Shown: positions 1 to 7,739 of the stretch, one piece after another
How the letters are laid out: the number at the start of each line of letters is the position of its first letter
Position numbering within the stretch: position 1 is the first letter of the stretch
DNA from: an uncultured beta proteobacterium
Lineage (GTDB): Bacteria > Pseudomonadota > Gammaproteobacteria > Burkholderiales > Burkholderiaceae_C
NCBI GenBank assembly: GCA_903876735.1
Contig: CAIRAW010000077.1
Location: forward strand, 1 to 64,000
Direction: 5' to 3'
Length of the DNA: 64,000 nucleotides
Made by a program: the position numbers and the translations under genes
Notes under the pieces: model-generated
Told to the model about the DNA's origin: nothing
The model's input: only the letters and a program-made list of their open reading frames with translations
The model's database searches: none

Positions 1-64
1 AGCCGTCCTTGATGCTGGGTGTGTTGGGTGTACCGACGACACCGGGGCAGATGATTCCGCTCAT

Positions 65-256
65 GTCCCCCGCAGAGGGCTGCGCCCTCTGCTCCTCCTT
101 GACTTCGCTGCACCATCCGCCCCTGTGTCATCGTCAACCAGCCGTGTTGGCTTGCAATGTCTTAATACCCTTGAGCACCCATAACGCCGGTGGACTCTTG
201 ACGGCGTGGCACTCAGCGCAGTGAGGTCAAGGAGGAGGCCGAAGGCCGGGGGACAC
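65..256. repeat. Inverted repeat pair with internal hairpins
   Basis: Two imperfect copies of a roughly 45-base unit face each other, at about 65-109 and 212-256. Each unit carries the pattern TGTCCCCC, then a short GC hairpin, then CCTCCTTGAC and TC-CTGC. In the left copy the hairpin is perfect (bases 72-80 pair with 84-92 around a 3-base loop). In the right copy it is a GGCC/GGCC hairpin. About 100 bases without a gene lie between them. The arrangement resembles a small non-autonomous mobile element or a degraded insertion-sequence end, but no transposase or target-site duplication is visible. Confidence 0.5.
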
Positions 257-565
257 GAACGGAGTTGAGTGCCATGTCGGCCTAAGGCCCGAAGTGCGGC
301 GGTCCCAAGGTCTGTAATCCATTTGTCGAATGACCGTTTTGTGTCTGCTGAAGTCGTTAGTGCGGAGCAGTGCCGTTCTCCTTGGTCACTGTTGCCAGGA
401 ACATCGATGCGCCATTTGCCGACGTTCAGCGTTCTATGGTTCTGTTAGCGCAGTCTTGCCGGCGTGCATGTCGCTCCGCGAGCGCGGCGCGCAACAGACT
501 GGGCAGGGCTTCTACAATGGTAGTGAGCATGGGCCCAGCGCCGTATTTTCAGACCAATAGACAGC
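257..565. other. Gene-poor stretch, no feature recognised
   Basis: Short open frames here have no recognisable domain, no convincing ribosome binding site and mutually overlapping alternatives, so none is called. The stretch holds whatever promoter serves the carboxypeptidase gene starting at 566. Left of the inverted repeat, the minus strand has an ATG at position 64 with about 21 codons running off the window edge; it could be the start of a gene, but too little is visible to name it. Confidence 0.4.
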
Positions 566-1726
566 ATGACCGCACTTCATATTTCCACCGCATTCGACTC
601 CGGCGCCATCGAGGTCGTGAGCCTGGCTGACCCAGCCGACATCCAGCTCAACATCCGCAGCGACAATGCCAGTGGCTTTGCCCAGTGGTTTCACTTCTGC
701 CTGCAGGGCGCGGCCGGCCAGGCGGTCAGCCTGCGCTTTCTCAATGCCGGCCAATGCGCCTATGCCAAAGGCTGGGTCGATTACCGTGTTGTTGCCAGCT
801 ACGACCGCCAGAACTGGTTTCGCATTCCAACCCGGTTTGACGGCCAGGTGATGTGCGCCGAAATCACGCCCGAGACGCAAAGCGTTTACTTTGCCTACTT
901 TGAGCCCTATTCGCACGAGCGCCACCTGGACCTGATCGGTTCGGCCGGTGCCTCTGACAGCGTGGAAGTGCAGCATCTGGGCCAGACGCTGGACGGGCGC
1001 GACATGACGCTGCTGCGCATCACCGCGCCCGATGGCGCCATGCCCGTGGCGCAACGCAAGAAGATCTGGCTGATCGCGCGCCAGCATCCGGGTGAGGCGA
1101 TGGCCGAATGGTTTGCCGAAGGTTTTCTGGAGCGTCTGCTCGACGCCGATGACCCGGTCGCGCGCGTGCTGCTCGCGCGCTGTGTTTTTTATGTGGTGCC
1201 CAACATGAACCCGGACGGCGCTGTGCGCGGCAACCTGCGCACCAATGCCGCCGGCGCCAACCTGAACCGCGAGTGGCTTGAGCCCAGCCTGGAGCGTTCT
1301 CCGGAAGTCTTTCTGGTGCGCCAGAAGATGCTGGCGGTCGGCGTCGACCTGAACCTGGACGCGCACGGCGACGAGGTTCTGCCCTATAACTTCTGCGTTG
1401 GCAGCGAAGGCAATCCGGGCTACACGCCGCGCATTGCGGCGCTGGAAGACCGTTTCAAGTCGGCCTGGCTTGGCAGCTGCCCCGATTTCCAGACGGTGCA
1501 GGGCTACGCCCGCATCCAGCCGGGGCAGTCGAATCCGACGCTGGCCACGAGCTGGGTGGCGCAGAACTTTGACTGCCTGGCTTTCACCATCGAGATGCCG
1601 TTCAAGGACAACGCCGATCTGCCCGACGCACTGACTGGCTGGAGCGGCGAGCGCTCAAGAAAGCTTGGCGCCAGCGTGCTGCTGCCGATTCTGGCGGTCG
1701 TTGATCATTTGCGGGCCATCACATGA
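566..1726 (+). CDS. M14 family zinc carboxypeptidase (cytosolic carboxypeptidase-like)
   Basis: A 386-residue protein without a signal peptide, expected to be a cytoplasmic zinc metallopeptidase. The N-terminal ~150 residues resemble the beta-sandwich that precedes the catalytic domain in cytosolic carboxypeptidases. The catalytic domain has the zinc motif HPGE (His174, Glu177), the substrate-binding block NMNPDGAVRGNLR followed by NLNREW (about 213-237), the third zinc ligand in DAHGDE (His267) and a probable catalytic Glu343 in FTIEMPF. The natural substrate in bacteria of this branch is not known. The gene overlaps the next one by four bases, so the two are probably co-translated. Family assignment is strong; substrate is open. 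Confidence 0.88.
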   Translation: MTALHISTAFDSGAIEVVSLADPADIQLNIRSDNASGFAQWFHFCLQGAAGQAVSLRFLNAGQCAYAKGWVDYRVVASYDRQNWFRIPTRFDGQVMCAEITPETQSVYFAYFEPYSHERHLDLIGSAGASDSVEVQHLGQTLDGRDMTLLRITAPDGAMPVAQRKKIWLIARQHPGEAMAEWFAEGFLERLLDADDPVARVLLARCVFYVVPNMNPDGAVRGNLRTNAAGANLNREWLEPSLERSPEVFLVRQKMLAVGVDLNLDAHGDEVLPYNFCVGSEGNPGYTPRIAALEDRFKSAWLGSCPDFQTVQGYARIQPGQSNPTLATSWVAQNFDCLAFTIEMPFKDNADLPDALTGWSGERSRKLGASVLLPILAVVDHLRAIT

Positions 1727-2622
1727 CCGATTCGAGCAAAACCCCCGCGTTTCGCCGCGCCACACCGCCGCCTGGACGCGCGCCAGCCGCGCCGGGCGCT
1801 GTGAACAGCAACGGTACGCTGCGCCTGAACAAACGTATGGCCGAGCTCGGCTTGGCCTCACGCCGCGAAGCCGACGACTGGATCGGGCGCGGCTGGGTCA
1901 AGGTCAACGGCGAAGTCGCCACCATGGGCATGCAGGTGACGCCGGATGTGCGCATTGAGATCAACAAGCAGGCGCAGGGGCAGCAGGCGAATCAGGTGAC
2001 GATTCTGCTCAACAAGCCGATGGGCATCGTCAGCGGCCAGGCCGAAGACGGGCATCAACCCGCCATCACCCTGATCCAGCCGCAAAACCGCTGGGCAGAG
2101 GACAACGCGCGTTTCTTCTTCCACCCCAAACAGTTGCAAAGCCTGGTACCTGCGGGACGGCTCGACATCGATTCGATCGGTCTGCTGGTGCTGACCCAGG
2201 ATGGCCGTGTTGCGCGCCAGTTGATTGGCGAAGACTCGGTGATGGAGAAGGAGTACCTGGTGCGCGTGAGCTACACCGGCTTTGCCGAGCCCGATGGCCA
2301 GCCCGACCGTCTGTTGCAGATCAATGACGGCGATCCGGTCAGCACCAATGTGCAGGCGGTCTTTCCGGCCTCGGGGCTGGCTCTGCTGCGCCATGGGCTG
2401 AGCCTGGACGGCCAGGTCTTGAAGCCGGCCAAGGTCAGCTGGCAAAACCCGGAGCAGTTGCGCGTCGTGCTGACCGAAGGCAAGAAGCGCCAGATCCGGC
2501 GCATGTGCGAACTCGTCGGTCTCAAGGTCGTGGGCCTCAAGCGCGTGCGCATCGGCAACGTGATGCTGGGCAATCTGCCGGTGGGTCAGTGGCGCTACCT
2601 GGCGCCGCATGAGCATTTTTGA
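1723..2622 (+). CDS. rluF: 23S rRNA pseudouridine synthase, RluF/RluB/RsuA family
   Basis: A 299-residue cytoplasmic rRNA-modifying enzyme that isomerises uridine to pseudouridine. After a Pro/Ala-rich extension of about 30 residues comes an S4 RNA-binding domain (about 33-80, with LNKRMAELGLASRREAD). The catalytic core follows, with the family motif GRLDIDSIGLL carrying the catalytic Asp148, and ends with the GKKRQIRRM block typical of the RsuA/RluB/E/F group. The sequence looks most like RluF, which modifies U2604 of 23S rRNA in Escherichia coli; RluB is the main alternative. It starts inside the stop of the carboxypeptidase gene (ATGA overlap). Confidence 0.82.
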   Translation: MTDSSKTPAFRRATPPPGRAPAAPGAVNSNGTLRLNKRMAELGLASRREADDWIGRGWVKVNGEVATMGMQVTPDVRIEINKQAQGQQANQVTILLNKPMGIVSGQAEDGHQPAITLIQPQNRWAEDNARFFFHPKQLQSLVPAGRLDIDSIGLLVLTQDGRVARQLIGEDSVMEKEYLVRVSYTGFAEPDGQPDRLLQINDGDPVSTNVQAVFPASGLALLRHGLSLDGQVLKPAKVSWQNPEQLRVVLTEGKKRQIRRMCELVGLKVVGLKRVRIGNVMLGNLPVGQWRYLAPHEHF

Positions 2623-2652
2623 TACGACGAAGAAATCAACCTGGGGAACAGT

Positions 2653-3681
2653 ATGAAAAGCGATTTTTCGAAATATGTCCCGCTGCTTGCGCTGCTGGCA
2701 GTCTGCGCGACGCAGGCGCAGGAGAGTGGCACGGTCAACGCCATTTGCAGCACCGACCAGCCCTGGTGCGAGCGCGCCGCGCAGGAATTTACCCGTGCCA
2801 CCGGCATCAAGGTGCTGCAGTCGCACAAGGCGACCGGCGAGGCGGGTGCCCAGTTGCGCGCCGAAGCGGCCAACCCGAAAACCGACATCTGGTGGGGCGG
2901 CACCGGCGACCCATTTCTGCAGGCGGCCGAACTCGGCCTGCTGCAAGCCTATCGACCGGCCTATCTTGATGACCTTCAGAGCTGGAGCGTGCGTCAGTAC
3001 GCGATGACGCAGAACATGGTGGGTGGCTTCTACACCTCGGCCATCGGCTTTGGCTGGAACACCGAACTGCTGAAGAAAAAGAAGCTGGCCGAGCCCAAAT
3101 GCTGGGCCGATCTGATCAAGCCGGAATACAAGGGCGACATCGAGATCTCGCATCCGGCCTCCAGTGGCACGGCCTACACCATTCTGGCCGGTCTGGTGCA
3201 GCTGATGGGCGAGGAACCGGCTTTTGATTACATGAAAAAGCTGCACAAGAACATCAGCAACTACACGCGCAGCGGTCAGGCGCAGGCGCCCAATGTGGCC
3301 AAGGGCGAAGTGGCGATTGGCGTGAGTTTCATCTTCGGCTTTGACGGCTGGCGTCACAACAAGTACCCGGTCAAGACCACCGCGCCGTGTGAGGGCACCA
3401 GCTACGAGGTTGGCGGGATCGCCATGGTCAAGGGCCAGCGCAACAAGGAAGCGGCCAAACGCTATTACGACTGGCTCATGAGCCCGCAGGGTCAGGCCAT
3501 TGGGGCACAGGTCAACAGCCTGCAGGTGCCGGCCAACAAGACCTTCAAGCTTGACCCGCGCATTCCTCTGCTCGATTCGGTGCGCCTGATCAAGTACGAC
3601 TTCGAGAAGTACGGCAAGGCCGCCGAGCGCCGGCGACTGCTGGAGCGCTGGACCAAAGAGGTCGAGTCGCTGCCGCGCTGA
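2653..3681 (+). CDS. ABC transporter periplasmic substrate-binding protein (iron/phosphonate-type)
   Basis: A 342-residue secreted protein with a signal peptide over about residues 1-22 ending near TQAQ. The mature part has the fold signature of the extracellular binding proteins grouped with Fe(III) and 2-aminoethylphosphonate transporters (early KVLQSHKATGEAGAQLRAEA, then PKTDIWWGG, and late GGIAMVKGQRN). A ribosome site (GGGGA) lies seven bases before the start. No permease or ATPase gene is adjacent, so the partners must be encoded elsewhere or the protein has another sensing role. The ligand cannot be read from sequence. Confidence 0.8.
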   Translation: MKSDFSKYVPLLALLAVCATQAQESGTVNAICSTDQPWCERAAQEFTRATGIKVLQSHKATGEAGAQLRAEAANPKTDIWWGGTGDPFLQAAELGLLQAYRPAYLDDLQSWSVRQYAMTQNMVGGFYTSAIGFGWNTELLKKKKLAEPKCWADLIKPEYKGDIEISHPASSGTAYTILAGLVQLMGEEPAFDYMKKLHKNISNYTRSGQAQAPNVAKGEVAIGVSFIFGFDGWRHNKYPVKTTAPCEGTSYEVGGIAMVKGQRNKEAAKRYYDWLMSPQGQAIGAQVNSLQVPANKTFKLDPRIPLLDSVRLIKYDFEKYGKAAERRRLLERWTKEVESLPR

Positions 3682-3686
3682 TTGAG

Positions 3687-4916
3687 ATGCGCAAGGTCGT
3701 GGCGCAGAAGTCATCCAGCCATTGGCGTTCCTCTGATTTGCGCGCGGTGGCGCAACTGGCAACGCAAGCCACAACCGCAGTTGCCCATATTGCCGAAGGT
3801 GTGCACCAATCAGTCTGGGGCACGATGGGCGTGCCCGGCGGCAAGGCGACCGGGCAGACGCGTGGCCTGACCCGGCTGGTGTATCAAAGCGTGCGCGGCA
3901 TCACGCAGCTGGTCGGCAACGGTCTGGAGACGGTTCTGAAGCGACTCGCGCCAGTGCTGGAAATTGCCGACCAGGCCGCGCCCGGGTCACCGCAACGCGA
4001 AGCCGTGCTGGCCGCGCTCAACGGTGTCATGGGCGACCGTTTGCACGCCAGAGGCAACCCGCTGGCTACGCCCATGACGCTGCGCTACCAGGGGCAGGCG
4101 CTCGATTGGCAGGCGCTGCCCGCCATGCCCGGTGCCACTGGCAAGGTAGTGCTGCTGATCCATGGCCTGTGCATGAACGAGTTGCAGTGGAGCGCGCCAG
4201 GCCATGCCGACGCTCTGGCGGCACTGGGCTACACGCCGGTCCACCTGCGCTACAACTCGGGCCGGCACATCTCGGAAAACGGTCATGAGCTGGCAGCGCA
4301 ACTGGAACAATTGCACGCCCACTGGCCTGCGCCGCTACAGGACATTACGGTCGTCGCGCACAGCATGGGTGGGCTGCTGATCCGCAGCGCGCTTCATGCC
4401 GCGCGGCAGGCCGGTTTGCGCTGGCCAGAGCGTCTGAAGGCCATCGTCTTTCTCGGCACGCCGCACCATGGTGCGCCACTGGAGCGCGCCGGCAACTGGT
4501 TCGACGTCATTCTGGGCAGTTCGCCCTATACGCGCCCGTTTGCCCGGCTGGCCCAGTTGCGCAGTGCCGGTATCACCGATCTGCGCTACGGCCATGTGCT
4601 CGATTCGGATTGGCAGGGCCAGCAGCGCTTTCGCCGTCAACCCGACAAGCGCGAACCCTTGCCGCTGCCCGAGGGCGTCGCTTGCTACGCAGTTGCCGCC
4701 ACTACAGCGGCCAAACGGGGTCTGCTGGCTGACCGCCTGTTGGGCGACGGCCTGGTGCCGCTGCACAGTGCGCTGGGTCAGCATGACGATGCGCGGCGCA
4801 CGCTGGCTTTCGCGAAATCCGCGCAGTGCATTGTTTACCGCACCAGCCACATGGCCCTGCTGAGCAGCCCGACGGTGACGCGACAAATTTTGGACTGGCT
4901 GTCATCCCGGACTTGA
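3687..4916 (+). CDS. Alpha/beta hydrolase (lipase/esterase-like)
   Basis: A 409-residue protein. The first ~110 residues are predominantly helical with no known domain. From about residue 150 it is a lipase-type alpha/beta hydrolase: LLIHGLCMNELQW forms the oxyanion-hole region, VVAHSMGGLL holds the nucleophile serine, and FLGTPHHGAP follows as in PGAP1/triacylglycerol-lipase-like proteins. A histidine near the end (TSHMALL) is the likely catalytic base. It starts five bases after the preceding gene. The last few codons and the stop lie inside a palindromic repeat, so the C-terminus may have been set by that repeat. Confidence 0.78.
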   Translation: MRKVVAQKSSSHWRSSDLRAVAQLATQATTAVAHIAEGVHQSVWGTMGVPGGKATGQTRGLTRLVYQSVRGITQLVGNGLETVLKRLAPVLEIADQAAPGSPQREAVLAALNGVMGDRLHARGNPLATPMTLRYQGQALDWQALPAMPGATGKVVLLIHGLCMNELQWSAPGHADALAALGYTPVHLRYNSGRHISENGHELAAQLEQLHAHWPAPLQDITVVAHSMGGLLIRSALHAARQAGLRWPERLKAIVFLGTPHHGAPLERAGNWFDVILGSSPYTRPFARLAQLRSAGITDLRYGHVLDSDWQGQQRFRRQPDKREPLPLPEGVACYAVAATTAAKRGLLADRLLGDGLVPLHSALGQHDDARRTLAFAKSAQCIVYRTSHMALLSSPTVTRQILDWLSSRT

Positions 4917-4970
4917 TCCGGGATCCAGTGCCACGCGAGTTATGGATTGCGGGTCGAGGCCCGCAATGAC
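4901..4970. repeat. Double-hairpin palindromic repeat, copy 1
   Basis: A 70-base element beginning GTCATCCCGG and ending CCCGCAATGAC. It forms two hairpins (CCCGG around ACTTGAT, and TTGCGGG around TCGAGG) enclosed by a GTCAT/ATGAC outer stem. A near-identical copy lies at 55842-55910. It separates the convergent hydrolase and glnE genes and could serve as a bidirectional terminator. It overlaps the last 16 bases of the hydrolase gene and supplies its TGA. It looks like the REP-type elements common in beta- and gammaproteobacteria. Confidence 0.85.
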
Positions 4971-5016
4971 ATGAAAGAGGCGCGATGAGAAGAAGCGGCT
5001 GCGATCACAAGAGATG

Positions 5017-7725
5017 TCAGAACACCGCGTTCCAAAGCGCCAGCACGGCTTCGCGCTGGGGTTTCATTTCTGCCGTGTCAAAGTGGGTCGGCTCCTCGTT
5101 CAGGCGGGCCCGGTGCTGGATGTGGCGCAATTCGCGGTAGGCGCTGGCAGCAGCGTGGCCGACCCCGTGCGGCAATAAGCCGATCAGCTCGGCGGTCTCA
5201 AGCAGGGCGATGTTGCCGGTGTTGGCCGTCAGCTCGTCGTGCGCGGCCGCGTTGCACAGCACCAGGTACTGCATGACGAACTCGACATCGATCATGCCGC
5301 CGGGGCTGTGCTTGACGTCGAAGTGCTCGCCGCGCACTGGATGCGCCGCACGTACCCGGTTGCGCATGCTGATGATCTCCTGCTTGAGGTCTTCTGCATG
5401 GCGCGGTGCCGTGATGACAGTCTTGCGGATGGCGTCAAAGCGTTGCCTCAGCGTCTCGTCGCCGAGCACGAAGCGGGCGCGCGTCATGGCCTGGTGTTCC
5501 CAGGTCCAGGCCGTATTGCTGCCGCGCTGCTGCTGGTAATTTGCATAGGCGTCAAAGGTCGTGATCAGCAGACCGGAATTGCCGTTGGGCCGCAGGTCGG
5601 TGTCGATCTCGTATAAATCGCCTTCGCCGGTCTTGACCGTCAGCCAGTTGATCAGCTTGCGCACCAGGGCGGCATAGATCTCGCCGGCGCGTTCATCCTC
5701 GTCTTCATAGACAAACACGATGTCCAGATCGCTGCCGTAGCCGAGCTCTTTGCCGCCGAGTTTGCCGTAGGCAATGATGGCGAATTGCGGAACTTCGCGG
5801 TGGCGCTTGGCCAGGCGGCTCCAGCACCAGCGCGTCGTGACGCGCAATATCGCTTCGGCCAGCGAACTCAGGTCGTCGGCCACCTGCTCGACTGTCAGGC
5901 GGCCTTCAATGTCGCGTGCCAGCGTGCGGAACACTTCAGCATGGTGGGCGCGGCGCAGCAGGTTGAGCAGGTTCTCGTCGTCGTCTTCACCGGTGCCGGC
6001 CAGCGATTTGCGGCGGTGCTCGAGTTCGGACTCGAATTCGGCAGGCACGAAACGCTCGTCAAGCATGTCGGCGTTGGCCAGTTCGTCGATCACACCCGGG
6101 TGCAGCAGCAGGTAGCGCGCCGGCCAGCGGGCCGCACCCAGTATGCGCAGCAGGCGCTCGTGCACGTTGGGGCGCTCGAGCAGCAGGGCGAGGTAGCTTT
6201 CCCGGCGCAGCAGCGGCTCAATCCAGTCGGCCAGGCGCACAGCCGCCGTCTCGGTAACCAGGCCTTCCCCGACCCACTGTGCGGTGCGTGAAATCAGTCG
6301 CAGCAAGCGGGCGCGTGATTCTTCGCGCAGCGCTAGCACGCGTGGGTGTTCGCGCCAGGGCGCCACACGCGCTCGGAACTCAACTGGCAACTGCTCGAGC
6401 AGTTCGTCAAAGCCCGGCGCCACCGCGCCCGTCTTGTTGCCATTGCAGCCCTTGCATTCCTTCTCGGCACCGCCGCCGAGCAGGGAATCAAACTCCTGCG
6501 CCACCAGTTCGCGGTGGGTGTTGAGCTGGCACAGCAGTGCCGGTACGTCGTCATAGCCCATGGCTGCGGCAATCCAGTCCAGATCGTGGTCCTGGGTTGG
6601 CAGCACATGGGTCTGCTGGTCATCAAGGTACTGGATACGGTGTTCGACCCGACGCAGGAAATCGTAGGCCAGCGCCAGTGCTTCGGCGCTGGCCTGGGGC
6701 ATGAGGCCGGCTTTGGCCAGGCGCGGCAGCGCCTTGAGCGTGGCGCGCGTCCTGAGTTCGGGAAACTGGCCGCCGCGCACCACTTGCAGCAACTGGACGA
6801 TGAATTCGATCTCACGGATGCCGCCGCGTCCGAGCTTGACGTCGTTGGCGCGCTCCGGGTGGCCGCTGCTGCGCTTGTTGGCGTGCTCGCGGATCTGCCG
6901 GTGCAGCACGCGCAAAGAGTCAAAGACGCTGTAGTCCAGGTAACGCCTGAAGACAAACGGCAGTACCACGTCGCGCAGGCGTTGCGCCGCGCTGTTGTCG
7001 CTGCCGCCCAGGCGTGCCACAACCCGGCTCTTGAGCCAGGCGAAACGCTCCCACTCGCGACCCTGCACATGGAAGTATTCTTCGAGCGCGCCCAATGACA
7101 CCGCCGGCGGCCCGGAATTGCCGTTGGGCCGCAGCGCCAAGTCGACGCGAAAGACAAAGCCGTGTTCGGTGGTGTCGCCGATCAGCGCGTAGATGGCGCG
7201 CACCGCCTTGGCAAAGTACTCCTGATTCGAGATACGACCGCGTCCCTGGGCGTCGCCGCTGGTTTCGCCATCTTCGTCGTAGATGTAGATCAGGTCGATA
7301 TCGCTCGAGACGTTGAGCTCGCGCGCGCCGAGCTTGCCCATGCCGATCACCCAGAGCAGGGCGCGCCCACCGCTGGCGGTGCCGGGGCTGCCATGGCTGA
7401 GGTCCAGCGCCTGCTGCACGTCGGCGCAAGCCCGTTGCAGTGAGAACTCAGCCAGGTCGGTCATGGCCTGTGTGACCTGCTGCAAGGACGCCTGCGTGTC
7501 GCAGTCCAGGCACAAAAGACGCTCCAGCACCAGTTGGCGCGTGATGCGCAGGGCGCTGGCGCTGTCGCCACCGGCGGTCTTGATGGCCTCGAAGCTCTGC
7601 CCCATGGCCGATTGATCCGGCAGACCAGGAGGCAGCAGATGCAGCTGACTTTCAAAGCGGCGCCGCACGCGCTGGCAAAAGCGCGAGTGCAAGGACAAAG
7701 CCGGGCCGGTCATAATTCCTGTCAT
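5017..7725 (-). CDS. glnE: Bifunctional glutamine synthetase adenylyltransferase/adenylyl-removing enzyme
   Basis: A 902-residue cytoplasmic enzyme that adenylylates and deadenylylates glutamine synthetase in response to PII, adjusting nitrogen assimilation. It has the two expected nucleotidyltransferase domains. The first carries GMGKLGARELN (128-138) and SSDIDL; the second, around residues 655-680, carries AYGKLGGKELGYGSDLDIVF. A short Cys-containing segment (ECKGCNG) in the linker is unusual. The start is either the listed ATG or one four codons later, at 7713, which has AGGA just upstream. Only 14 bases separate the start from divergent yhdP. Confidence 0.95.
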   Translation of the reverse strand: MTGIMTGPALSLHSRFCQRVRRRFESQLHLLPPGLPDQSAMGQSFEAIKTAGGDSASALRITRQLVLERLLCLDCDTQASLQQVTQAMTDLAEFSLQRACADVQQALDLSHGSPGTASGGRALLWVIGMGKLGARELNVSSDIDLIYIYDEDGETSGDAQGRGRISNQEYFAKAVRAIYALIGDTTEHGFVFRVDLALRPNGNSGPPAVSLGALEEYFHVQGREWERFAWLKSRVVARLGGSDNSAAQRLRDVVLPFVFRRYLDYSVFDSLRVLHRQIREHANKRSSGHPERANDVKLGRGGIREIEFIVQLLQVVRGGQFPELRTRATLKALPRLAKAGLMPQASAEALALAYDFLRRVEHRIQYLDDQQTHVLPTQDHDLDWIAAAMGYDDVPALLCQLNTHRELVAQEFDSLLGGGAEKECKGCNGNKTGAVAPGFDELLEQLPVEFRARVAPWREHPRVLALREESRARLLRLISRTAQWVGEGLVTETAAVRLADWIEPLLRRESYLALLLERPNVHERLLRILGAARWPARYLLLHPGVIDELANADMLDERFVPAEFESELEHRRKSLAGTGEDDDENLLNLLRRAHHAEVFRTLARDIEGRLTVEQVADDLSSLAEAILRVTTRWCWSRLAKRHREVPQFAIIAYGKLGGKELGYGSDLDIVFVYEDEDERAGEIYAALVRKLINWLTVKTGEGDLYEIDTDLRPNGNSGLLITTFDAYANYQQQRGSNTAWTWEHQAMTRARFVLGDETLRQRFDAIRKTVITAPRHAEDLKQEIISMRNRVRAAHPVRGEHFDVKHSPGGMIDVEFVMQYLVLCNAAAHDELTANTGNIALLETAELIGLLPHGVGHAAASAYRELRHIQHRARLNEEPTHFDTAEMKPQREAVLALWNAVF

Positions 7726-7739
7726 ATCAACGGGTTCCC

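Noticed and set aside
9..224. Short plus-strand frame in the left end
   Set aside because: It runs through the hairpin repeat and has no domain or ribosome site.
1858..3774. 638-codon open frame on the minus strand
   Set aside because: It lies antisense to rluF and the binding-protein gene, has low-complexity His/Arg/Gln/Leu composition and no domain; it is a by-product of GC-rich third positions in the real genes.
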